Shown here: positions 13,427 to 21,812 of the stretch, piece by piece
How the letters are laid out: every line of letters starts with the position of its first letter
How positions within the stretch are numbered: position 1 is the stretch's first letter
IMG/VR virus record: IMGVR_UViG_3300035698_005819
Span: 1 to 32,918 of that record
Direction: 5' to 3' (one strand)
Origin: a virus
DNA length: 32,918 nucleotides
Position numbers and translations under genes: made by a program
Notes under the pieces: generated by a model
Database searches by the model: none
Seen by the model: the letters and a program-made list of their open reading frames with translations, nothing else
Told to the model about the DNA's origin: nothing

Positions 13427-15043
13427 ATGAAATTAGGAAAGATGACGTTTGTGATGCCAGCCTACGATATTGCGTGGAGAACTGTAGAGAGGGCTATAGA
13501 TTCAATCTTAGATCAGGACTATGAAAATTGGGAACTGATAATAGTTAAGAATGGTCTAGCAGATGGAGGTAAAATTCGTAGAAGAGTTAAACCCTATCTT
13601 AAAGATAAAAGAATTAAACTAATAATACTAAAAGAAGCTAATGTATGTAATGCAAGAAACAAGGGAGCTGAGATAGCTACTGGAGATTTCTACTCATTCT
13701 TCTCTAGTGATTTTGTAATGAAACCAGGTATGCTTAGATACTGGATTGAGATGTTTAGGGATAATCCAGAGTATGGTATGCTCTATGGTGGATATGATTG
13801 GACTGATGAAAACTATCCAACGTATAGATCTCAAGATTATGATGAGTATACTTTGCTACATGGATTAAACTATATAGATGGTGGATTTCCTGTAAGAAAA
13901 GAATACTACCTACCTTGGGATGTAAACTGTAAGTCTCTAAATGATTGGGAATGGGTAATCAACTTAGTAACTCATGGTTGTAAACCATTGTATACATATG
14001 AGATTGCCTATGAAGCTGATCTACCTAAACCAGGAGGACTGAGTAATGATTCAGCAGGTAACTGGGTAGATAGAGTTAAATATGTTAAAAAGAAACATGG
14101 TATAAAAGAATCAGATATCTGTGTAAGTTCACTAGGGGCACCATTTCATGGAGTAAGAACTGCTAAACTATTAGAGGCAGACTTTAAACCATTTCCTACT
14201 GCAAAACCTCATGAGTATAAAATGTTATACTTGCTAGGGTTCTATGTTGGTCATACAGAATCAGTTAAAAGTCATTTCACAGTATTTAACGATACTAGAG
14301 GTACTGATATAAAGAAAGTAATACATTGGATTGGTTCTGATATACAGACAATGATGGGGCTATCTTGGGGAGCTAATAGAAACATTGTGGATGCTTTCAA
14401 ACGTGAAGGGTTTATTCATCTGTGTGAATGTGGTACTACTCAAAGTGAACTAGAGGCTATGGGTATTGAAGCTAAAATAGTACCATTACCTATAGATATG
14501 GAAAACTATAAAATAAGTAAACTACCTGAAGAACCTGTAGTGGCTGTATACTGTCCTGATAATAACCAAAATGGTGAAGCTCAGTACAACTTGCCATTGA
14601 TGAGAGATGTAGCAGAATCTATGCCAGATGTGAAGTTTAAGTTCTTTGGTGGTAATAAGGTTCAAACAGTAAAGAATATTGAATATGTAGGTTATGTAGA
14701 TAGTATACCAGATCTTATTAAAGAGTGTAGTATGGTACTAAGGGCTACTCTACATGATGGACTACCGATTGGTCCGATAGAGTTTCTACTTTGTGGTAGA
14801 GATGCTATAGTAACAACTCCTGGGATGAGTGGTACTCATTATCTGGGTCATGGTAGAGTTAATGAAGATAACTATGCTGATATGAAACAAGGTGTAATTG
14901 AGAGTATCAGAGAGACTATTAAGGAGCCTCTTACAGCTAAAGAGAAACTACTAGTAAGTCAATATTGGAGACATAAAGTAGGAGCAAGAAACTTTAAAGA
15001 GAAGATTAATGCTATACTTCATGGGAGAAAGCTAAATGACTAA
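13427..15043 (+). CDS. Two-domain glycosyltransferase (GT2 + GT-B)
   Basis: The protein has 538 residues. Residues ~1-230 resemble GT2 (GT-A fold): Val-Met-Pro-Ala-Tyr-Asp at the start, Ser-Ile-Leu-Asp-Gln-Asp-Tyr-Glu-Asn-Trp-Glu, an Ala-Arg-Asn-Lys-Gly turn and Phe-Ser-Ser-Asp where the metal-binding Asp-x-Asp is expected. Residues ~260-535 look like a GT-B (GT4-like) enzyme: His-Trp-Ile-Gly-Ser-Asp, Val-Pro-Leu-Pro-Ile-Asp, a Phe-Phe-Gly-Gly strand and a nucleotide-sugar loop with Asp-Gly-Leu-Pro-Ile-Gly-Pro-Ile-Glu. Two activities in one chain could add two successive sugars. The Ser-Ser-Asp variant leaves the activity of the first domain open. GGGAG precedes the ATG. Confidence 0.82.
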   Translation: MKLGKMTFVMPAYDIAWRTVERAIDSILDQDYENWELIIVKNGLADGGKIRRRVKPYLKDKRIKLIILKEANVCNARNKGAEIATGDFYSFFSSDFVMKPGMLRYWIEMFRDNPEYGMLYGGYDWTDENYPTYRSQDYDEYTLLHGLNYIDGGFPVRKEYYLPWDVNCKSLNDWEWVINLVTHGCKPLYTYEIAYEADLPKPGGLSNDSAGNWVDRVKYVKKKHGIKESDICVSSLGAPFHGVRTAKLLEADFKPFPTAKPHEYKMLYLLGFYVGHTESVKSHFTVFNDTRGTDIKKVIHWIGSDIQTMMGLSWGANRNIVDAFKREGFIHLCECGTTQSELEAMGIEAKIVPLPIDMENYKISKLPEEPVVAVYCPDNNQNGEAQYNLPLMRDVAESMPDVKFKFFGGNKVQTVKNIEYVGYVDSIPDLIKECSMVLRATLHDGLPIGPIEFLLCGRDAIVTTPGMSGTHYLGHGRVNEDNYADMKQGVIESIRETIKEPLTAKEKLLVSQYWRHKVGARNFKEKINAILHGRKLND

Positions 15044-15710
15044 AGTATGTTTTCTACTAACTGTATACAATAAAGAAGTCTGGATAGCTCAGACTATACA
15101 AAGTATCCTAGATCAAACTCTAAAAGATATAGAGATAGTTGTATGGGATGATGGATCTACTGATAATAGTATGGCTATTGTAAAATACTATAGTGATAAA
15201 GATGATAGAATAATAGTGGGTGGAAGTAAAGAAAATCAAGGGATCTCTAAGGCGTACAATGCAGCTAGAGAGCTTGTTACTGCCCCTTATGTTTGCATTA
15301 GTTCTGGGGATGATCTATATGACCCTAAACGTGCTCAACTAACTAAAGACTACTTCACTAAGCATCCAGAAAAGAAAATCCTGTATGGGGCATTCTGGAG
15401 GATCTATGCTAACGGTAAGATAATAGAATATAAACCAGCATTGCCATATGATAAAGAGAAATTGTTTGAAGAGAATAACCAGTATATACCACATGGATTT
15501 ATGTCTGTCCATAAGAGTGTACTTGACAAAGTACCTTATGATGAGACACTTAAATATGGTATTGATTATCCTTGGATTAAAGAACTAGCTAATACTTATG
15601 AGCCTTATGAATGGGGAAGAGTAAAAGCAGACATGGGATTCTATAGATGGTTTAGAACTAATGTAAGCCATGAACATAGAGATGAAATCGTAAGACAGGG
15701 GAACTCATAG
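15036..15710 (+). CDS. Glycosyltransferase family 2
   Basis: The protein has 224 residues with a GT-A fold. It begins with Leu-Leu-Thr-Val-Tyr-Asn-Lys, has Ser-Ile-Leu-Asp-Gln, the nucleotide-binding Asp-Asp-Gly-Ser-Thr-Asp (about residues 38-43), Asn-Gln-Gly-Ile-Ser and Ser-Gly-Asp-Asp as the metal-binding site. The length is that of a single catalytic domain with little C-terminal extension, and no membrane segment is visible, so it is soluble. It overlaps the preceding gene by eight bases. The sugar and acceptor cannot be read from the sequence. Confidence 0.9.
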   Translation: MTKVCFLLTVYNKEVWIAQTIQSILDQTLKDIEIVVWDDGSTDNSMAIVKYYSDKDDRIIVGGSKENQGISKAYNAARELVTAPYVCISSGDDLYDPKRAQLTKDYFTKHPEKKILYGAFWRIYANGKIIEYKPALPYDKEKLFEENNQYIPHGFMSVHKSVLDKVPYDETLKYGIDYPWIKELANTYEPYEWGRVKADMGFYRWFRTNVSHEHRDEIVRQGNS

Positions 15711-15711
15711 T

Positions 15712-16830
15712 ATGTTAAATGTATTTTTTGGTCATACAACAGCTTTAGGTGGTGCTTATTATAGGTGTATGTGCCATGCTTTTGAAATGAAGAAACAGAA
15801 TATAGCTTACTCAACCTATACAGATTATGACCCTAAGACTATGGGTAATATGCCTATCTGTTGGGAGAAAGAGCAACTGTCCGATCCTAATAAGCAAGAG
15901 TCTATTATGATGCAGCTTAATGCTTTAGTTAGACAAGCTGATATTACAGTATACCAGCATTTCATAACTCCAATGGGATTAGCCCTATTGAGAATGCAAC
16001 AAGATGAATTAAAGAAGCCTATAGTTACTGAGATAGATGATTATGCTTTTGATATACCTGCATTAAATGCCTCTTCAGAATTCTTTAGAGATAATAATGA
16101 GAAGGTTAGAATTACTAGATCTCAACTAATGCTAAGTGATGCTTTAATAGTATCTACAGAATACTTAAAGGAACAGTACTCTAGGTACAATAAGAATATA
16201 CATGTAATACCAAATTGTATAGACTTCTCTATATGGGATGGATTACAAAGAAAGTTAAACAGAGGAAAGATAAGAATTGGTCATATAGGTGCCTCTGGAC
16301 ACTTAGATGATAAGCAAATATTGAAAGATGTTATACCACCAATTCTTGAGAAATATGACAATGTAGAGTTTATATTTGTAGGAGATGGATACTACCCTAC
16401 TTGGATGGGTGAATATGTAAAACAAGGAAGAATTAAAGTATCTGCTCATTGGAAAAACATTGAAGAGTATCCAAAGTATTTAGCTGATTATGGCTTTGAT
16501 ATAGGGATTGCTCCTCTAAAGGACTATAGATTTAATAGGGGTAAAAGTAATCTAAGATACTTAGAGTATTCAGCTTTGAAAATGCCATCTGTATGTAGTG
16601 ATGTAAGACCGTTTCATGATACTATCAATGATACTATCACTGGATACTTAGTTACTGAACCAGATGAGTGGATAGAGAGACTTTCTGAGCTAATTGAGTC
16701 AGAAGATAAGAGAAAAGAGATTGGTGATAACGCATATAAATTAGTTGAGAAAGACTTTAACTTAAAGAAGATAACACCAAAGTATGTTAAGGTATTGAAG
16801 AAAATTGTGAAGGAGTACAAACATGAGTAG
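15712..16830 (+). CDS. GT-B glycosyltransferase (GT4-like)
   Basis: The protein has 372 residues. The N-terminal domain ends near Val-Ile-Pro-Asn-Cys-Ile-Asp (about residue 165), the usual linker to the nucleotide-sugar domain. The C-terminal domain has Ile-Gly-His-Ile-Gly-Ala-Ser-Gly-His, Phe-Val-Gly-Asp-Gly, and Asn-Arg-Gly-Lys-Ser-Asn-Leu-Arg-Tyr-Leu-Glu-Tyr, where the glutamate matches the donor-binding position of GT4 enzymes. No signal peptide is seen. It overlaps the adaptor gene by eight bases, so the three transferase genes are co-translated with head-tail genes. Confidence 0.88.
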   Translation: MLNVFFGHTTALGGAYYRCMCHAFEMKKQNIAYSTYTDYDPKTMGNMPICWEKEQLSDPNKQESIMMQLNALVRQADITVYQHFITPMGLALLRMQQDELKKPIVTEIDDYAFDIPALNASSEFFRDNNEKVRITRSQLMLSDALIVSTEYLKEQYSRYNKNIHVIPNCIDFSIWDGLQRKLNRGKIRIGHIGASGHLDDKQILKDVIPPILEKYDNVEFIFVGDGYYPTWMGEYVKQGRIKVSAHWKNIEEYPKYLADYGFDIGIAPLKDYRFNRGKSNLRYLEYSALKMPSVCSDVRPFHDTINDTITGYLVTEPDEWIERLSELIESEDKRKEIGDNAYKLVEKDFNLKKITPKYVKVLKKIVKEYKHE

Positions 16831-17482
16831 TTATTCAGAAATGATAGATGAAATAGCCACTATAGTAAGGGATACAACATCTGGAACTGCAACAGTAATA
16901 GAAATGTATCTAAAAGAGGTGATTGATAGGTTACAGGTAGATGTAAACTTTCCTGAATTACTAACTGAGTTAGATATAACTGCTGGTGGTAGTGAGAGTG
17001 TAGAGTTTTCTGCCACTACAGGATTAAGGACTTCTAATATAATTGATATAAGAGATCCTGATGGAGCTGGTAGAGCTTTAACTTTGTTAGACAACAGAAT
17101 GTTTGATAAGGTAAGAGTTGACCAAAGTAGCACATCTGGGTACTCAAGATATTACAGAATCAAAGATGAGCATAGTGTATATTGTTGGCCTTATGGAAGT
17201 GAGACTGTTTGGAAGTTGAAGTACTATGATTCAGCATCAGATTTTACAGCGGCATCAGAGACTTTTCCACTATCTACAGGAGCTTACAAAACTGTTAAAG
17301 ATGGGGTAATAGCTGAGATATATGATTGGAAAGATGATGATAGAGCAGCTAAACAAGAATTGAAGTACTATAGAGGAATGAAAGAACTAAGAAAAAGATA
17401 TTTAAACAAAGACAAAAACTATTCAATGCAGCCTGGTGAAGGTAGTATTGATTCAACTGATTGGAATAGAATTTTCGGATAA
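16823..17482 (+). CDS. Head-tail adaptor (T7 gp11-like)
   Basis: The protein has 219 residues. The N-terminal helices end in Asp-Val-Asn-Phe-Pro-Glu-Leu, a beta-rich middle has Asn-Ile-Ile-Asp-Ile-Arg-Asp, and a C-terminal helical part is rich in Asp, Lys and Arg. This is the usual build of podovirus adaptor or tail-tubular A proteins, which form a ring beneath the portal. It lies upstream of the nozzle-like gene, as in other short-tailed phages. AAGGAG precedes the ATG. The identification is by architecture and order, with no decisive motif. Confidence 0.65.
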   Translation: MSSYSEMIDEIATIVRDTTSGTATVIEMYLKEVIDRLQVDVNFPELLTELDITAGGSESVEFSATTGLRTSNIIDIRDPDGAGRALTLLDNRMFDKVRVDQSSTSGYSRYYRIKDEHSVYCWPYGSETVWKLKYYDSASDFTAASETFPLSTGAYKTVKDGVIAEIYDWKDDDRAAKQELKYYRGMKELRKRYLNKDKNYSMQPGEGSIDSTDWNRIFG

Positions 17483-17500
17483 TAAACAAGGAGGAATATG

Positions 17501-18004
17501 ATGGGTTTTCCAGGACAAATAGATAATTTACGAGAAAATACAGTATTGGGGGGTAATGGGCAATCTAAGATTGGTGGGCCAGTACCCGTAAGTGCATTTA
17601 GTACACAAGCTACTGAACCAGAGGCAATAAATCCTTGGGCTTCAATAGGCAATCAACCACAAATTGATGTAACACCAGAAACTATTGCTGCACCAGTAAA
17701 ACCTGGGGTAGTAACAGCCAATGACCCATATGGTGGATATGGCTCTTTAGCAGAGAGGATAAAGGCTGTAGAACAACATAAAAGGGGTCTACAATCGCAA
17801 TTTGAGAGGACGGGGGCACCAGCCGGTACGATAGCTCCAGCCTTAGAGGGTCAAGCAAAAGGGATAACGGGAAGTACTTTACAACAAGCAGTTAAATCTC
17901 TAGGATCATTACAAGATTTAGATCAATACCCAAGTATACAAGAGATGCTGTCTGGTCTAGTTGGTAGACATCAGGATGAAGCAGATGAATTTTACTTATT
18001 TTAA
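17501..18004 (+). CDS. Hypothetical Pro/Gly-rich virion protein
   Basis: I start at the second of two tandem ATGs, because the first is only three bases from AAGGAGG. The first ~85 residues are Pro/Gly/Asn-rich and probably unstructured, and the rest contains a helical region with Gln and Leu. It lies between adaptor and nozzle, so it is probably a minor tail or head-completion protein. No family was recognised. Confidence 0.6.
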   Translation: MGFPGQIDNLRENTVLGGNGQSKIGGPVPVSAFSTQATEPEAINPWASIGNQPQIDVTPETIAAPVKPGVVTANDPYGGYGSLAERIKAVEQHKRGLQSQFERTGAPAGTIAPALEGQAKGITGSTLQQAVKSLGSLQDLDQYPSIQEMLSGLVGRHQDEADEFYLF

Positions 18005-18019
18005 AGGAGATACAATCTA

Positions 18020-20587
18020 ATGGGAAGAAAACAACAAGACATACCATTCTTTAATTCACAAGGGATTAATGAAGCAGTATCAGAATTTCAAATGGGTAAA
18101 GCTGAAGCTACAGAAGCTTTAAATGTTTACTTTAAAAACTATAGTAAATATGGATCTATACATAAAAGAAAAGGTGTAGACAGTATAAATACTATAGCAA
18201 TGGGTGGGGCAATTAAAAAGCTCTATCAATTTAGTGCAAATGATAATAAGTTCTTACAGGCCTTTACAGATGATGGTAAAATGAATAGTATTGATTTATC
18301 TGAAGGTACTACAGCTGTAATACTAAGTGATTTAGATCCAGATATAGTACCACAAGCAGCTACAATTGGCGGCAGGTTTTTTATGACAAAATTGCCAGGG
18401 GGTAAAGTTGACATAGACGTAATGGACACTATTACTGGTTGGACTAAGTATGGTGGTGGTGCTATTGCAGATACTATGTTGGCAAGTACAACTATAAAAA
18501 CAGAAGGATATGCTTCAATCGCCAATGAGCATGTAGGTGGACTAGCAGATGATACTGAGACAGGTCTATATAAGGATTTTAGTACTTTTGATGGCACAGA
18601 TAGGAAATTATTTTTCTGGTTTGCCTCTTCATCTACAACACAAGATGGACTAAAACTAAAGATAGCTAAAGAAGCAGCAGAAACTAACTATGGGATATGG
18701 GATATTGCAGAAGATGTAAATGGAGATGCTATAGTCTATGGTGGACCTCAAAGTCCTTGGGTGTTATGCTCTATAAATCTAAACGATCCAGATAGTACAG
18801 GTGGGGCATATGATGTTACTGATCTTACTAGAGTAAAGATTTCAGTGGATACAGATGGTACAGATAAGGAAGCTAATTTTTATATAGATCATCTCTATAC
18901 AGCAGATGCTTCTAATGGTTTATTTTATGCTATAGATAATACAGGTTATTCACCTGTTGAGGATATTAATGGACCACCTACACCTATATCTTTAGTGCAG
19001 TATGATGGTAGATTATTTGCTGCAAAGAACAATATTATATACTGGTCTACTCCTGGCGATGGTACTGATTGGACTACTGATAGTGGTAACATTGGTATTG
19101 ATACAGGTGATGGAGATAGTATTGTAGCAATGGTTCCTCTTGGCAAACAATTGATTGTATTTAAAAAGTATTCTATACATAGAATTAATTATACTAATGA
19201 TACAGTAATACCATATAGAAGGGACCCAATGTACTCAGGTGGGATAGAGGATATTGGTGTTGGTTGTATATCAGCTAATACAGTACAAAATGTACTACTT
19301 GGAACTATACCTGGCCAAGAATTCTTTGGTTCTCTGGAGTATGTATTATTCTATTCTATTAAAGGGTTATATGCTGTAGGACAAACAGGTGGGCCTATTA
19401 AGATGGATGATAGAGTAAGAACTACTGTGGAAAGTATACCCGAAGAGTTAAGAACAAACACTTTTAGTCTTGTCCACCCAGAAAAAGATCAATATATGTT
19501 TTTCTACACTAAAACTGGTGATATGAATAGTAAGCAACAATTAGTTTATGGTATGAAAACAAAATCTTGGTCAAAATATAGCTTTATAGACATGACAGCA
19601 GCTTTATCTTATGTAGATACATATAAGACGTATATTATTATGGGTAATGCTTCTGGTTATCTATTTAAGCATGATTACCAACTAACAGATTCTTTAAGTG
19701 ACTATGCAGATACATATAGTGAACTACAAGATCCCTTTAATTCTGCTTATTATGCGTATGATACAGCAGATCCTTGGGTATTTTCTGGGGATCAAAGTGG
19801 TGGGGGAGCTACAATGGAGAGGACACTAGAGGCTTGTGGGGGGGTTGGTCTAGGTGAAGGGGTATATGTATTTACTGCCTCACCTGGGGTAAGTGTTGGA
19901 CACTGGGCAGCTATGAAAAAGACACTTACTACAACTAGTTATTTAGATAAACAGGTAAGATACAATATGTCGTTTGGATACAATGGCCCAACAGAAACAC
20001 TCATAACAATTGATCCACACTATTGGTATATAAGATTGTATGATACTTCCAGTAACTACAGTGAATATAGAACTCAATATGCAGATACGGATATAACAAT
20101 GCTTACTGCACATGAAGTTGTACTTGATTTAGCTATATTAACTCCTGATGCAATATCAGGTACAGTAGATATGGCTAATATAACTGACGTAGAATTTGGT
20201 TTTCATGGGGAACCAACCGGTAACTCAGGACTGATAGAATTTTGGGGGCTAAGAGTATACTCAAGTTTATCGGCCATAGATGCTAAATGGGAATCTCAAA
20301 GGTCTGACTATGATTTACCTGGAAGATATAAATCTTTGATGGCTACTGAATTGATGATAAAAGAAACTGATACAGACTGCCCTATTACAGTAGAAGTAGA
20401 GAATGAAGATGGAGATATAGCATCTGCTACAGTTAGTACTACAGGGACTCAGGATTGGGTAAACAAAAGAGTTGATACAGGTATCTATGGTAAGTATATA
20501 TCTCATATGTTTGAGAATAATAATTCTAACCAATCAATGGATATCTACTTTTGGACAGCATATGTTAAACCTCATGGAGCTGCATAA
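18020..20587 (+). CDS. Tail nozzle / DNA-stabilisation-like protein with inserted beta domains
   Basis: The protein has 855 residues. The N-terminus (Phe-Asn...Ala-x-Asn-Val-Tyr-Phe...Lys-Arg-Lys-Gly-Val) and the next Leu-Tyr-Gln-Phe-Ser segment resemble the beta-propeller tail proteins of short-tailed phages (P22 gp10 or T7 gp12 type), which plug and extend the portal. Two stretches, about residues 145-300 and 590-755, look like separate jelly-roll domains inserted in the propeller, each with long beta strands and Asp/Thr/Gly-rich loops. Such domains often bind carbohydrate. AAGGAG precedes the ATG. The stop overlaps the fibre gene as TAATG. Confidence 0.68.
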   Translation: MGRKQQDIPFFNSQGINEAVSEFQMGKAEATEALNVYFKNYSKYGSIHKRKGVDSINTIAMGGAIKKLYQFSANDNKFLQAFTDDGKMNSIDLSEGTTAVILSDLDPDIVPQAATIGGRFFMTKLPGGKVDIDVMDTITGWTKYGGGAIADTMLASTTIKTEGYASIANEHVGGLADDTETGLYKDFSTFDGTDRKLFFWFASSSTTQDGLKLKIAKEAAETNYGIWDIAEDVNGDAIVYGGPQSPWVLCSINLNDPDSTGGAYDVTDLTRVKISVDTDGTDKEANFYIDHLYTADASNGLFYAIDNTGYSPVEDINGPPTPISLVQYDGRLFAAKNNIIYWSTPGDGTDWTTDSGNIGIDTGDGDSIVAMVPLGKQLIVFKKYSIHRINYTNDTVIPYRRDPMYSGGIEDIGVGCISANTVQNVLLGTIPGQEFFGSLEYVLFYSIKGLYAVGQTGGPIKMDDRVRTTVESIPEELRTNTFSLVHPEKDQYMFFYTKTGDMNSKQQLVYGMKTKSWSKYSFIDMTAALSYVDTYKTYIIMGNASGYLFKHDYQLTDSLSDYADTYSELQDPFNSAYYAYDTADPWVFSGDQSGGGATMERTLEACGGVGLGEGVYVFTASPGVSVGHWAAMKKTLTTTSYLDKQVRYNMSFGYNGPTETLITIDPHYWYIRLYDTSSNYSEYRTQYADTDITMLTAHEVVLDLAILTPDAISGTVDMANITDVEFGFHGEPTGNSGLIEFWGLRVYSSLSAIDAKWESQRSDYDLPGRYKSLMATELMIKETDTDCPITVEVENEDGDIASATVSTTGTQDWVNKRVDTGIYGKYISHMFENNNSNQSMDIYFWTAYVKPHGAA

Positions 20588-21456
20588 TGGCAAATGAATT
20601 TGAAGATATAGGTAGAAGAATTAAAGATCAAGATACTGAGTTGCAGTTAGCTGATCTTACTCATACAATAGAGCATAAAGGTAATTCTTATTATGGGGCA
20701 GGGGCACCTACGTCTAAACCTAATAGACCTGGGGATATGTACTTTGATACTACTAATGATGTAGCTTATGAGTCTAATGGCAGTACATCTTCTGCTAACT
20801 GGATACAGTTGGTTGTAGCTGATAGTGTACAAACATTAGCTAATAAGATTATAGATGATGATGACAATACTATCAGTAATTTAGAGCATGGAGCTGAGGT
20901 AGACAATCCAAGTTCTGGGGTTCACGGCGTAACAGGTAGCGTAGTGGGGACTACAGACTCGCAATCATTAACTAATAAAACGCTAACCTCTCCTGTAATA
21001 AATACAAGTATATCTGGAACAGCGTTTTTAAATGAGGATGACATGGCAAGTAATAGTGCAACTAAAGTAGCTTCACAGCAATCCATTAAGTCGTACATAG
21101 GCGCAAGAGCATCTCTTTCAATGACATATTCTACATCAAACATTACGCTTGCTTTATCAGACGTGCAAGCCTTTAAAAGAATAGCAAGCGCATCTGATTT
21201 AACCGTCACCGTTCCCCCTAACTCTTCCGTAGCTTTCGATAAGGGAATAGAAATAGAAATATGGGCAGACCTTTCAGGTGAGGTTAAAATAATTGCAGGA
21301 ACAGGTGTAACGATAAGAGGTAGTGTGGGTGGGGTGATAACTAGTATAACGTCTGGGGACCACTCAAACATAGATGGGCAATGGACTTCTGCTACACTAA
21401 GGAAAATAAATACTAATGTTTGGTTTATTGATGGTTCGTTAAAAACAGCAATATAA
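20587..21456 (+). CDS. Tail fibre / appendage protein
   Basis: The protein has 289 residues. Residues ~35-75 form a Gly-x-Gly-x-Pro...Pro-Gly-Asp-Met-Tyr-Phe-Asp-Thr module common at fibre N-termini. Then comes Gly-Val-His-Gly-Val-Thr-Gly...Gln-Ser-Leu-Thr-Asn-Lys-Thr-Leu-Thr-Ser-Pro, a recurrent fibre shaft motif. The C-terminal ~110 residues are a beta-rich trimeric-type head ending in an Ala-Thr-Leu-Arg-Lys segment. It would attach to the nozzle and contact the host surface. From about 20,920 onward the codons include more ACG, GCG, TCG and CCC than in neighbouring genes, suggesting that the distal part came from another source. Confidence 0.8.
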   Translation: MANEFEDIGRRIKDQDTELQLADLTHTIEHKGNSYYGAGAPTSKPNRPGDMYFDTTNDVAYESNGSTSSANWIQLVVADSVQTLANKIIDDDDNTISNLEHGAEVDNPSSGVHGVTGSVVGTTDSQSLTNKTLTSPVINTSISGTAFLNEDDMASNSATKVASQQSIKSYIGARASLSMTYSTSNITLALSDVQAFKRIASASDLTVTVPPNSSVAFDKGIEIEIWADLSGEVKIIAGTGVTIRGSVGGVITSITSGDHSNIDGQWTSATLRKINTNVWFIDGSLKTAI

Positions 21457-21457
21457 T
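21428..21457 (+). promoter_or_regulatory. Possible promoter before internal-protein genes
   Basis: TTGATG (21428-21433) and TATAAT (21452-21457) are 18 bases apart at the end of the fibre gene, 29 bases before the next start. The -10 is perfect and the -35 moderate. In AT-rich DNA such pairs can arise by chance. Confidence 0.3.
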
Positions 21458-21485
21458 GAAGATCGGATAGATTAAAGGAGAAATA

Positions 21486-21812
21486 GTGAGAATATTAAAG
21501 TATATACCAAGCTATAAAAAAGCAATAATAGATTTAACTAAAAAGAATGATGAACCATATGAGTTAGTTGAATTAAATCTTAGACATAAAAAGAAGATCT
21601 GTTTTGTAGCTATAGATAAAGATAGATTTAAAGGATTTATAATTGGTGCTGAAGTAGAGCCTAACGTATTTTATATAAACTACTGGGCATCAAAGAATAA
21701 GAGAGCTGGTTTACGACTAGCTCTAGCAATGAGAAATAGTATAAAGAATAAGTATGAATTTGTTGAATATGTAAGGGATAATAAATATGTAAGGAGAAAG
21801 AGTAATGGGTAA
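21486..21812 (+). CDS. Small GNAT-like or internal core protein
   Basis: The protein has 108 residues with a GTG start and AAAGGAG upstream. It has alternating strands and a Gly-Phe-Ile-Ile-Gly...Phe-Tyr-Ile-Asn-Tyr-Trp-Ala-Ser segment followed by an Arg/Leu-rich helix. This recalls a shortened N-acetyltransferase fold, as seen in some T7 gp13-like proteins encoded just before the ejection proteins. The acetyl-CoA loop is not clearly present. It overlaps the next gene by eight bases. Confidence 0.45.
   Translation: MRILKYIPSYKKAIIDLTKKNDEPYELVELNLRHKKKICFVAIDKDRFKGFIIGAEVEPNVFYINYWASKNKRAGLRLALAMRNSIKNKYEFVEYVRDNKYVRRKSNG

Noticed and set aside
20922-21371. Long antisense frame in the fibre gene (149 residues)
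   Set aside because: It lies fully inside a well-supported fibre gene on the other strand, has no ribosome site and no neighbours in its direction.
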